Shown here piece after piece: positions 1-11,425 of a stretch of DNA of 64,000 bases. A program made the translations under genes and the position numbers. The DNA comes from Lichenostomus cassidix (taxonomy: Eukaryota; Chordata; Aves; Passeriformes; Meliphagidae), in contig CM039188.1 in the NCBI GenBank assembly GCA_008360975.2, positions 29,725,944-29,789,943 of the forward strand. The letters are read 5' to 3'. Under the pieces are notes generated by a model. The model saw only the letters and a list, made by a program, of their open reading frames with translations. It had not been told where the DNA came from and ran no database searches. Each line of letters starts with the position of its first letter. Position 1 is the first letter of the stretch.

Positions 1-53
1 AACAAAATATTGAGAATTTGAAAGCTGAAGCAGCGGAAAATGGGGAGGAACAG
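1..53 (+). CDS. CCDC93: CCDC93 exon (partial at window edge)
   Basis: After two leading bases, 17 codons are read ([17 protein letters not shown]), followed by a GTAACA donor at position 54. No acceptor is visible before the window start, so the exon continues to the left. It ends in phase 0 and joins the exon at 1179. Confidence 0.85.
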
Positions 54-3000
54 GTAACAGCACAAGTCTAAGTTCTTATTTTCAAATTGTGTTTTGAAAT
101 GTTGGTTTAAGGCCTTCTGACTTTTGGCACATTCTTGTAAGCACTAAAGTATCTGCTGGAATATCTGAAAAGCTCTGTAAAGCCACAATTCAGGCTAATA
201 ATCCTAGAAATACAATAGTCTGAAAACTAACTGCAGCATTCTGTTATTCTTGCAGAATCCATGGGGCTCTACTCATAGATGCTTTTGTGCCTTTTGCTCT
301 TGTCCTTGTAGTAGCAGAGAAAAATCCCTGGGTGTTGTGTTAAGAGCTGTGCATGCCTCTGACAGAAGCAGCTCTTCCTCAGAAAGCATGTCTGGTTTTG
401 TTGTTTTTTTTCCTTAGGAAGGTTTATCTGGGTTTTTCTTAGGCTTTATCAGAAGGATGAAAGCGTGAGTTTTCAGTGGCTTGGTACACAGCATGCAGTG
501 AGCAGCTGTCAGAAGTTAGACTTTAACACAAGTGCATCCAGAATGATGGCAATGAATAATGAATGAAGAGGAAAGGAAAAGCTTCAATGACTTTATTTTC
601 AGTGGGTAAACATTTGATGCATTCATGCCTCTGAAACAAGGCAGCTTACAACTTCCATGATGCTGCTCTCCTCTTCAACACAGCATGAAAAAATTAAAAT
701 GCAAACGTAAATCTTAAATTTTTTAGCAATAAAAAGTTACCTTGGAGTCCACACTGCAGGAAATCTGGAATACATGTCAGGGGGTTTATGTTCTGTTCAG
801 GTGCCTTGTTTATTCTTAACTCCTCCACTGAATCAAAGTATAAACACTTAGACAAGGGGTACTGACAATCCTTGGATTTGTATCTTCATTTAAAGTGTGA
901 CTGTTGTAAAGCAGTGCAAAAACTATTGATAACTCTTAAAAAAACTGAAATATCAAAAGTTCAGTGCTAACTGAATGCACTTGTTTACAGTAAATGGTGT
1001 CAGGCTTTTAATACAGATCATGGATTATTATTTAAAAAACCTCAAACAAAAAATAGTTATGTTATTGTGGGAGCCAAAGATAGACAAAACCAGGAAACAA
1101 ACCCAATCTGGCCATTTTTGCACTGCAGCTCTTGTATGCTACTGTAACACACAATTGTTTTGGGTTCTCACCTTCCAGGAGCCAAATAAGATTATAGAAC
1201 AGCAGTACAAAGCTGAGAAAGAGAAACTTCAAAAGATCCGACTGCTGCTGGTGAGTAACTATTTTGTGTATTTACTTGTACAAAATTGTTTGGTTTTTTA
1301 ATCTTGTAATTTCTAATACTTCGTTTTGTTGTTCTAATTTTAACAACTGTTTCTGTCTCAAATCAATTGCCAAAAAAAAAAAAATTGATCCTTAGCCAAT
1401 GCTTTTTGTTTTTAAAATCAATTATTTAATAACAGAGTATTGCTGGGGGGGCTTCATCCATTTTAAGAAGAGAACAAGAAGAGGCTTTTTTTTCTCCCCT
1501 CCTAACTTTCTATTCAGGCACGAAGGAACAGAGAAATAGCCATTTTACAACGCAAGATTGATGAAGTACCCAGCCGAGCTGAGCTCACACAGTATCAGAA
1601 GAGATTTATTGAACTTTACAGTCAGGGTATGTATATCAAGCAGGACCATCCTGCTGAAGGCTAAAGCCCTGAAAGGAGGGCAATTGCATTTTCAGCATAT
1701 GGCATGTAACAACAGCACTTACGAATTTGGTGGTGTTTTAAAGGTCTTTGGTATTCGTGTTACACACCATATTTTTGAGGTTTTATAAGGTGGGCTTTAA
1801 GAATTTTCCTAATGGTGAAACTCTATGCACAAGATCTCTAGAGAAAATTTTGTCTGCAACAGGTTCTGTCATTTTAATGACCAGTGTGTTTTGAAAGTCC
1901 TTAATTTACCATTTACAAATGAGGTTATTATAAGTTTGAATAATGTTTAATTAATTTGCCTTAGCATTAGATTGCTTTTCTTGTTTTCATTGCCATGAGA
2001 GATCTGATTTTGAACAAAACTACGTCAAGAACTACAAAGTAAAATCCATCTCTTGAAGGGAATTGTTTCTTTCATTTTTTATTAACACAATCCTGCAATA
2101 TCTTGGTAGGAGCAGAATACAAATTGTCTTTAGCTGTTGTGAACAGAAATTATAAAATTGGAAAACATGCAAAAGGAATAAAATTTCAATGTTGTTCCAC
2201 AAACTGATAACAGACCAGTATGCTTACTGGTGTATATTAGCATAAGCTAAATCTCTACCAAGAAAAACCAGCTAACGTTTCAAAGATATTTTGCGTTTAT
2301 TAAATATGTGTGTGAACCAAGCTGTGGAAGGTTGAGCAGTCCCAAACTGGTTGTCTGAGTGTGATCCAAATCCCTTGCCCTGGTGAGGCATCTCTAGTGA
2401 CACAGTCCTGTGCTGTCCTCCATGAGTGTTGTCTAACTCAATACGTGGAATAGATGTGAGTACAAATCCAGTACCTTTTCCCCCCACTTTGCTATGCCAT
2501 GCAGTTTATTTCATCAAGTCCAGCTATAAGGAGCTTCTTGTTTTGAATTAAATTTTCTGCATATTCTCTTTCATGTCTAAGTGAATTCAGAATCTCTGTT
2601 CAGAACACTACCTGCTCAGAAGATGGAGTTTCATTTAAATCTGAAGTACAGAAAGATGAGGATCAAAGACACTAGTGCAGCTTTGTGTGTAGATTTAAGA
2701 CCCTTTGAACTTTATGGGACTTTGTTCTCCAGATTACAAAGTATGTGAAGTATTTCAGAATAACACAATACTCAGTCGTGGTTGGGAACCTGCTTTGTAT
2801 GGGTTAAGCTTCTAGAGAAATGAGCTGGAAATCTCTAGCCAGTGTTTCTGTGAATTGTGGTGATTTTAGAAGTATTTAGAGGCTTTTCATTCAGCCACAT
2901 TCAGGTCAGATAACCTTCAGTTGCCAAAACTTGGGTTTTTTTGAACTTTGTTTCAGAGGGTGTTAGACAAGACAGTCTTCAGCCATAACTTCTTACCTGA

Positions 3001-6000
3001 GTGATTTTTGTACTAGAACCCTTTTCAGTTATGATACTCAGTGTTTTGTTTTTGACCTAACTGAACCTCTTCCACTGAAAACATTCAAGAGAATCAATGA
3101 GCCAATTGGTTCCTTCTTCCTCTTCTTCCTTAGTCTGTCTCACCTTGTGTGGGTTCTGATGTGTGCCCATAGGGTTCCATAAATTGGCATAACTTCCCAA
3201 CTCAGTGGAAGTCTTTAAAGGTTTTCTGAGTTGGTTATATGGAATCCATTCATGAAAGACTTGTGACTACCAGAGCTGCTGGAAGAATAGAAAGAGTTGC
3301 ATGAAGGAAATGGTTTGGGAAAGGCCTCTTTTTCATTTGGCAGCAGTTCTGTAAATCCCACACTAATGAGCATGATTTCACTGGGATTTATCATTTTTAA
3401 CCCATACATTTTTTCCAGGTTCTGGTTTCTATCCAGAATGACTTTTTCTGCCCGTTGAACTCTTTTCCCTTGGGAATCACAAATACCTTGGGTTTCCTTA
3501 GGCATCAAAGAACTAAAGACTAGAAGAACACTGAGGAGATTTGAGTATCATCTTGTTAGGCCCAAAGGCAAGGCATGTCTGAGCTTTACCTTCCTAGCTG
3601 AGCTCTGACCAACATCTGCTGTTACCACCTAAACCAGAAAATATAGTTTAATTCTATCACCACACATAGATTACAAGCAGATAAAAAGGCTTTAAAACAG
3701 CAAAAGCTTTGTTGGGCATCTTGCAGATGTGTATCTTGAGATACATAGTCTAATGCACTTTTTCTCCATGCAGTGCTACCAGATTATCTGTTCTTCCCTG
3801 TCCTGCCCAGCCTGTGCTCCTCCCAACACCACAGGCAAGGCCACCCTGAGCAGCACAGCTGCCTGTGGGGTGTGAGGGTAAAGCTTGGGAAGGAAGCATG
3901 AACAGGCAGCTGATGGTGCCAACATGAGTTGGCATAAAGGGCTGTCAGCAGCTGGGGCTTAATTTAGACACTGAGCTGTGTGGTTCTTATAAAAGCTGGA
4001 AACCCTGCTGAGATACACTCTGGAAGGATATTCCCTCTGCATGTATATTAACAAGTGTGTTCCATTATTGATAGTGGAAAATATGTTATAGAAAGCTACA
4101 AAGCATTTTTGCAGATTCCATTTTACCTCATGTTCTTTTATTATTCTACCCCCTTTTTTGTTTGCAGTCTCAGCAACTCACAAAGAAACGAAGCAGTTTT
4201 TTACACTTTATAATACTCTGGATGATAAGAAAGTATATTTGGAAAAGGAGGTAAGAAAATGTTATTACTGTTTTCTAAGTATTCAGTCTGTGGGGAAGGA
4301 AATAAAAAGTTTTTGCTTGGATTTCACCATATTCAGTCCTGTCAGAGCAGAGTTACTGGCCTGTATAAATAGGAATGGACCAACTGATTCATAAGAATAT
4401 TTCTAGTCTTGGAGGGGAAGTGGTCTGTGTTGTAAAAGAACTGCTGTTAGTACAGCATGTTTAAACCACTCACTGTGCTCTCAAAGCATGAATAACATTT
4501 GATCAGCAAATATCTCTGTCTTGCTATCACAGCACCACATTACCTTCTTTCTCTCCTTTTGGTCAATACCTTTTATTAGGAATGCAGGCTGCAGTCAGTG
4601 ACTCTGGAGAGCAAATTCCAGCTGCTGTCAGCAACATCAGTTAGTTCTCAGGGTCAGAGCTGACTACACTGAGGTTGCTGGTGGTTTTACTAAGTCAGAG
4701 GAGTCGTTTTCATGAAAGCAGCTTGGTTTTTTCCCCTCCTCTCTCAGATCTATGTAGAGTTCACCTTCTTCTTGGGCATAACTGAGTGATTTCAGTTTTC
4801 CTTTTTTGCAATGACGTGTCTGATTTCAGTAAAGATGGAGAAATAGGAGACAAGAGTTGATAAAAATTATTACTTTACTTTTAAAGTGTAAAATGCTTTG
4901 ATACCTCAAGTTTCTCTGTTTATTCTAATAAAATAAGAACAGTGTGTTTTGCATTTATTAGATATATTTCTTTAGTTTGTGAGACAAGCAGTGGTCACAT
5001 TTCTGACTATGTAAAGATACTTTTCAGTGTCCTTTCACATCCTGTTTTGAAGATCATGAGCAACCATTTCCTTCCCTTAAGTAGCTGATTGTAATCCACG
5101 TTTGCTAGTTTTGATTTTTTCCATTCAGAAAAGTCAGATACCAGATTTTAAAAACTATATTAAGTAGAAGCTATTGAATTTATATTACTTCTCCCCTATA
5201 TTAGAGTTTAATACAGATTTATTTGGTTGGGTTTTTTGTTTTATTTTTGGTTTATTTTCTTTTTTGAGGGCAAACCTGCAAATTTAAAAAGCCTACAGAT
5301 TGTTTTTTGAAATGGGAATATAAAAAGACAATTATAGAGAATATAGAAACGGAATACAGAACAGATTTATTTCACTGTTGAAACTCGGAGTACTCTTGCC
5401 AAAATAATTCAATGCCTTTTAGGGCTTCACAGGGGGAATTCTGAATGTCTTCTGATGCTATCTTAACTTAGTTAAATGTATAATATCATTGAGATTTGCT
5501 TGAGATGCATTTAATATTAGAACCAAGGTTTCAGCAAGTAAATATTACCTACTAGTACCTAAAAAAATGTCTTTGGCATTTGTGCCTCACTAAGATTTCT
5601 GGAATATACTTGCACATTGTATTGTTCCTGGTTCTTTGAGGGATTTTTTTCCCCTTTTTCCTCCCCAAACCAGCCCTTTTGTAAAACACACTGAGCATCT
5701 TTGCTTGAAAACAATAGTAAGAATTGTTATACAGTTGAATTTTGGCTATGAATGTTTTAGTTCTGACAGGAAAAGTCTCTGCGATCATGGCTCATATTTT
5801 AATCCTATTTTGTGAAAGATTAATTTTTTTAAATACTTTTATACTCATGTTTTTCATAATACCTTTCAGTTTTGGGGTGTATATGGTGATTTCACTGTAG
5901 GGTAACCCATCCACACTTTTCCTGTGCAGTGGTTGTGCAGCACTGCTGTGCAGTGTTACTTCTCATGGCTTGAATGTTTTGTGGTATAAACTAATTATGT

Positions 6001-9000
6001 TCTCAAGCACAGGATTAGTGGAAGGATCTTGAGGCAGGGAGGTGAACATAGCAAGTATTGATGAGTCATGCAATAATTTCACTCCTGTAAATAACAGGAA
6101 TTCTTAAGCATCTCAGCTGTTCAGAATTTGCTTGAATTTTCCAAGGGAAGGTCAGGAACGCCTGCAGATTCTGCCATGGCTGGTTATTGCCATCTCATTC
6201 AAGATTTTAGATTTGGGAGAGACGAGTTCAGCTTTCTGTAGCAGTGGGGCAGGTGATTCTGTTTGCAGCCCTTGGGTTTGCTTAGTGCAGAATTTTTCAA
6301 ATACTCATCAGAAGGAGAAGCTGCTTGGAAGGTTTAACCACAGGAGACGTGCAAGATGTATTCAAAGCTGAGAAAGGATCGCATTAATTGCAAATGTTGA
6401 ATCTTAATGCTCTAAGCAATATGTAAGAAACAAGAAAAAAAATCAAAGGCAGTTACACAGGATGTATTCCATATAGTTTAATTAGCTGGGGGAATTTATA
6501 TGAGCAACCAAATATTCCTGTGATGCTGCTATAAATTTCTATTTTTGTTTTGATTCAGTGCAATGTTATATACCCTATACACCTGTAAAATGTCATTCTG
6601 CACTTTTTACAAGCTAACCTTTTAGCATCCAGTAAAACACACATAAGCAAAGTGAGTAATGATGCATGGTAGGAAACCTGCACAACTCATCTGCACAATG
6701 CAAGCAGTGCAGGAATTCCCCTGCTGCTCCTGCACTGCTTGGAGAGTCTTCCCAGGAGTGTGTGGAAATGGTTTTGCAGAATATGTTGAGTGGTTCCAGT
6801 GTCAGAGGCAAAAGTTGTTTTTTTCCTGTTTATCTGCGATGTGCTTGTGCATCACAGTCAGTGTTGGACACTGGAGCAGCATCTGCAAGGTGCTTTGATG
6901 TCAAGTGTCAACACGTGTTTAACGCTTCCAGAGGCCACTTAACCTTATTGTTTAGTTTGGGAAGGCATCATACTAAAGCATTCTTTGTGCTATCATTGAG
7001 TGTCAGTAAAATTAAAAATCTCAGTTGTGATCCAACACTTACTTCTGCTTTCTGTGATTCCACCAGCAGGATAGATTTTACTACATGAAAAGGATGGTAG
7101 TTTCTCTTCTGAAAGAAAACTCATGGTGATTTTTGTACATCTGTCTGCTTTTGAGGGCATTATCTATATAGTAATTTTTTTAAACTAAAATTCATCTTAT
7201 TGTCTGTGAACACTCATGCCAGAAATTACAAATGTTTATTTTCTTCATTTTTTTCCCCTAACTCACAGGTTAACTTACTGAATTCTATTCATGACAACTT
7301 CCACCAGTAAGTTATGGTTCTTCCTCTCTTAATAGTTGCCAAGAGTGGTACAGTTAGTTGGACAAGTAGGAGTGGACATCAATTATAGAGACTAAAAATT
7401 TCTTAGAAGATTTTATAGTCATAAACTGATTTATAGAATAGTTTAATAATTCTGTTTAAGCCAGTTTGGGGAATCACAGATTGGGAATTACGTAACTTTT
7501 ATAGCCAACATATGTTTTGAATAGCTGACTCTTTAGATGTGGAAATTCAGTCATAATTTTCCTGGAATTAATTTAAATATTTTCCTCCTTTTTATGGAGT
7601 TGTGGTTATTACATTATGTACAAAACATTAGACTGGGACATATTTCAGACATGTTTATTATCTGTATTTGAAGATTTTGATATAGTATGGAGTCTTTAGG
7701 TAAAACCATGGTTCCCTTGGAAGGTCATGGTCAAGTATCAGTCTGTGATGCAGCCAGTGTTTATTTTTCTCTAATGATTTCAAGGTCTAAAATAATTTCT
7801 AGGCTTTCCCTATTACAGTGCGAAATTATTTTGTACAATATTTGCTGTTCTCCTAGACCTCTAGCTGCCTTCTTAGTATTCACAAGAGAGGCTTTTCTTA
7901 AAAAAATATGCTTTCATTTATTTATTAGTAATTTATTTCTGTACAGCACGAGAGCAAGAGGCAGACTTAAGCTGACAGGGAGAACACTTGTGATTAGTGA
8001 GCTCTCAGTCTCTCTCTGAGCTCCGTTTCCATCTCTCTGGTAGCTTACACCAGCTGAAGAGCTGCACTGTATCAGTGATTAAAAGGATGAATTTTTCCAT
8101 AGAACACTAAGCAATGAGAGCTTTGGCCATGGGTAGATGTGCAAGACAGCTGCAGCTGAGACACTGTGTGCCACATCCCTGTCAGTTGTTCCATCTCCTT
8201 TCCAGAGCCATGGCATCGTCCGGATCTCGGGAGCAGTTTTTGCGGCAGATGGAGCAGATCGTAGAAGGCATCAAACAGAATCGAATGAAGGTCTGATACT
8301 GCTCTCACTTTCTGTGCTAGAACCTGGGAATTATCTCAGCTAAGCCACTTGGAGGAGAGTTGTGCATAGAAAGATCCATTATGGGAGGTGCAAATTAGGC
8401 AAGCAACTAACAAGTAGTATTTCTTTTCACATTTGTCAGAAACTTCTCAGCACTAAAAGTCAATGAATAGAGTATGACAGGTATATATTATAACACCTCT
8501 GTCCTGACAGGAATCCTATACCACTTAACTTCATTACTGGCAGTGTAGTCATTTAAATGCTTGAGACAGCTGAATGTCACTGAAGTCAGTGAGAACTCTT
8601 CCATTTGGACTGTGTAGTGCAGTCAGACCTGCACCTCAGACATTTGGAGCTGTCCAAAGCTGCTTTCTGCTGCTGAAGAGGGTCAGCAGCACCTCAGAGT
8701 CCCAACCAGCAGGTGCCCTTGTCCCAGTTGCACCTATAGTGCCACTGGAACTGAGATTTCAGCATTAGGCTTTCAGTCTTTTAAGAGCTGACCTAAATAA
8801 ATGTTCATTGCACTTAAAGCACGAGCCAGGGGTATCATTTTAAAGCATCTGTGTCCCATTGTGTGCTATAGGCAGTTGTTCCTTATGCAGTATGTCCATG
8901 TGTGTGTATTCCATCTCTTATCCTTCCTGCATACCAACAGATGGAAAAGAAGAAGCAAGAAAACAAAATGAGAAGAGACCAGTTGAATGATGAATATTTA

Positions 9001-10318
9001 GAGCTTCTAGAAAAACAGAGGCTTTACTTCAAAACAGTGAAAGAATTTAAAGAGGTAAGAACACTTTTGCTGTGTAAACTGTCAAGTGCTTAGTGATCAT
9101 TTTGACTTGACTTGTGCACTAATATATGCACAAGATTTCCTGATGTGATGCTTATCACACCATGTTCATTATGGTGATGGTAACCACCATCTTGGTGGTT
9201 TTCTCCATGTGACTCTTGGACTCTGAATTTGAATCTGGGAGTTCTTTCACTGCTAGATTGGCACCTCTCCATGTTACAGGGAGGATCACTTGTTATCAAG
9301 CAAGCTGTGCATTTAGGTTTGCAAGTGCAATCTCTTGAAGATCTGTGAGCAGTTACGTATTGGAGCAAAGAAGGTTTTGGAAATAATGTGTAAATAAGGG
9401 AGGAAATGCAGGGTCTTGGTTGTTAATCTTCAGGAACCAGCCTTGTTGCCTAATGACTGTGAAAGCACTGCGTAACACTTCATTGATTTAGCCTTTCCCA
9501 AGCTTTTAATCATCATGTGTTTCTGTTAATTCCTGTCTCCATGAGAATGAATGAAAGGGAGTGCTGCAGGCAAAATTGTCATTTGGCTTCAGATGTTCGA
9601 GGAAAAACATCTTTGTGTAATTATTCCTGCTTTGTTCTGAGACAGCTTCTTCCTGTTTCAGACAATGTACTCTGGGAGAATGACAGGGGCTGTTCAGCTA
9701 CTCGTCTGACATACTGAATTTTACATCCTACTTGCAGAATTTAGGTGGATTTATTTTTAGGTTTTTTACCCGTTTTTCTTCCATTGCATGTGAGGGAATT
9801 TCTATGTAACCTTGCTACCCTTAAAAATAAAAGAAGTGCTTGTGGCACTGAACACAGGTGTGTACTTATGTAAATATATTTCCTGACCTAGAGCTGTACC
9901 CTGAGCACTGAATCATTTGCAGACTGTCCTGTGAAGTTCCAGATCACCTACAAGTAATCTCCATTTCAGATTTATTCGATTTAGAATTAAAAAGCTGGAG
10001 TTGCTTTAGCTACATGTAACAACTTCAGATGAGTGGTCAAGCACTGTTCCTTTTAGCTTACATGTAATAAAGTTTAATGAATATTGCCATTGGAATAACA
10101 TTATGGATGAATCAGAATTATCTTCAGCTCATCACCTGCTCCAGGCTACTTTGGATTTTGGAGATGTTTCAGAATAAAAGAAAGGGTTTTGCTCTGTTGA
10201 TGAGGAGATCCAGGTAGTGGAGTTAAGAGCAATACCTCCTTATGTGTTTGCTCTCTGTTGACAGGAATGCCGCAAGAACGAAATGCTGCTGTCCAAGCTG
10301 AAAGCCAGTTCTTCCTGA
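1..10318 (+). CDS. CCDC93: CCDC93, C-terminal part (last eight coding exons)
   Basis: CCDC93 is a subunit of the CCC (COMMD/CCDC22/CCDC93) complex. That complex works with retriever and WASH on endosomes to recycle membrane cargo; this role is family knowledge. Seen here are eight exons: 1-53 (continues left), 1179-1250, 1518-1626, 4168-4250, 7269-7306, 8206-8290, 8941-9054 and 10265-10318. All internal ends have AG/GT and the phases join without a break. The spliced product is about 200 residues, the C-terminal third of a protein of roughly 630. It is rich in E, K, Q and L and looks coiled-coil throughout, as expected for the region that pairs with CCDC22. Recognisable stretches include [57 protein letters not shown] and [20 protein letters not shown]. 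It ends [21 protein letters not shown]. No frameshift or premature stop was seen. The first codon and N-terminal domain are outside the window. Confidence 0.96.
1179..1250 (+). CDS. CCDC93: CCDC93 exon
   Basis: The exon has 24 full codons between a CTTCCAG acceptor and a GTGAGT donor. It begins [19 protein letters not shown] and is strongly coiled-coil in character. Both ends are phase 0. Confidence 0.94.
1518..1626 (+). CDS. CCDC93: CCDC93 exon
   Basis: The exon begins [20 protein letters not shown] and includes the family-typical segment [16 protein letters not shown]. The acceptor is TATTCAG and the donor GTATGT. It ends in phase 1, with the G of a valine codon completed at 4168. Confidence 0.95.
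4168..4250 (+). CDS. CCDC93: CCDC93 exon
   Basis: After the split valine codon it reads [19 protein letters not shown] and then KKVYLEKE. The acceptor is TTTGCAG and the donor GTAAGA. It ends in phase 0. Confidence 0.95.
7269..7306 (+). CDS. CCDC93: CCDC93 micro-exon (38 nt)
   Basis: This short exon encodes [12 protein letters not shown] plus CA of a glutamine codon that is completed at 8206. It lies between a CTCACAG acceptor and a GTAAGT donor. It is too short for ORF-based detection; it was placed from phase and from the expected protein order. Confidence 0.92.
8206..8290 (+). CDS. CCDC93: CCDC93 exon
   Basis: After completing the split Q codon it encodes [20 protein letters not shown] and then GIKQNRMK. 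The acceptor is TTTCCAG and the donor GTCTGA, a weaker than usual 5' splice site. It ends in phase 0. Confidence 0.94.
8941..9054 (+). CDS. CCDC93: CCDC93 exon
   Basis: The exon has 38 codons, starting [20 protein letters not shown] and ending FKTVKEFKE. It lies between a CCAACAG acceptor and a GTAAGA donor, phase 0 at both ends. It is highly charged and coiled-coil. Confidence 0.95.
10265..10318 (+). CDS. CCDC93: CCDC93 terminal coding exon with stop
   Basis: The exon encodes [17 protein letters not shown] followed by TGA at 10316-10318. The acceptor is TGTTGACAG. The short lysine/serine tail is the normal family C-terminus, with one or two extra serines relative to the mammalian sequence as I remember it. 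Confidence 0.95.
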   Translation, partial: ECRKNEMLLSKLKASSS

Positions 10319-10405
10319 AGAACTCCAGCTGGGGAAATTTATAGGAGATTGTTCAGTCCCTTGAATCTCTTTTGTGAGGTGACAGTTATAACTGCAATGT
10401 AGATG

Positions 10406-10443
10406 TATATATATAGATATATATAAAAATATATATACACACA
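10406..10443. repeat. (TA)n-rich microsatellite in CCDC93 3'UTR
   Basis: Alternating T and A with a few interruptions (TATATATATAGATATATATA, then a short A run, then ATATATATACACACA). It is probably length-polymorphic. No function is implied. Confidence 0.75.
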
Positions 10444-11393
10444 GCTGTAAAAGTCTGTTTTTTCCAGTATGTGTTCAGTTTACATTCCCTCATCACATGG
10501 TTGTATTATTCATTATGGCCTCCACTACACAGTAAAGAGTTAACACAATACAGCAAAATAGAAATAATGTCTAATTTTATTTATTTGGGTTTGGGGTTTT
10601 TTTCCACAATAAGGACAGTGGGAATGTTTTTTATTTGGGTTTTAATACTGAATTAGGTGAAGACTCTGGAATAAGTTTACATGTACTGTGTAGTATGTCC
10701 ACCATCCCACAAGATGAGCACTGCAGAATGCAGTACTTTGTTAATTTTGGCCCAAGAAACCCCACAGAATGAGATTCTTCAAACTTGCTTCACCGGCTAA
10801 TAACTTCACATTATTTTAATTTACACTCTAGCCATAGATAGAATTCCAAAGGATAACAATTAATTTCTAATGGTTAAGAAAATGAAAACTTACCTTGGAT
10901 AATTCCTGGTGTAAAATTATAGATCTATATTTTTATAAAGTCTAGCTGTTGTATAAATTTCTTTGAAACTTCATTTTTATATATAGAGAGTGTGCTTGTT
11001 AAATTAATAGCTCCAGGAAAAAACACCTTAATACTTAGGACCATCATGTTATCCCTGGCTGGGATGAAAATCAAAGTCTGTCACCTGTAATATAGGAAGA
11101 TAAGGATTGAGACATTCTGCTCTAATGAACTGATGCTCACCTTTGAAGACAACTTACTTACCCTGCTGAAGATTTGCTCTTGGAAGTTCAAAAACTTTGT
11201 GGGACACTTTCTGAAACATTTTTATATCTGTATATACAGTATTTTATAATTCAAACAGTTGCTTTTTGTACTTAACACCAGGATTTTGGACTGACTTCTT
11301 AATGTACATGACACCTTCAGGAGAAGAAAATCCATGTTCCTTTTTCCCACTGACACTGATGACAGTGCTGTTTGGTTACTTTCTATGGCAGTG

Positions 11394-11407
11394 AATAAAA
11401 AAATAAA
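11394..11407 (+). terminator. Tandem AATAAA poly(A) signals of CCDC93
   Basis: Two AATAAA hexamers lie at 11394-11399 and 11402-11407, about 1.1 kb after the CCDC93 stop. A GT-rich downstream element follows within 35 nt. This is the classical layout of a vertebrate cleavage and polyadenylation site. Confidence 0.75.
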
Positions 11408-11425
11408 GAATGTTTGGAATCCAGT

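Larger units (their letters stand above)
10319..11425 (+). other. CCDC93: CCDC93 3'UTR
   Basis: This AT-rich untranslated sequence runs from the stop codon to a pair of poly(A) signals. It contains a (TA)n tract at about 10406-10443. The 3' end is inferred from the signals at 11394-11407 and the GT-rich stretch after them (TATTGTGTTTTT), so the cleavage point is approximate. Confidence 0.7.
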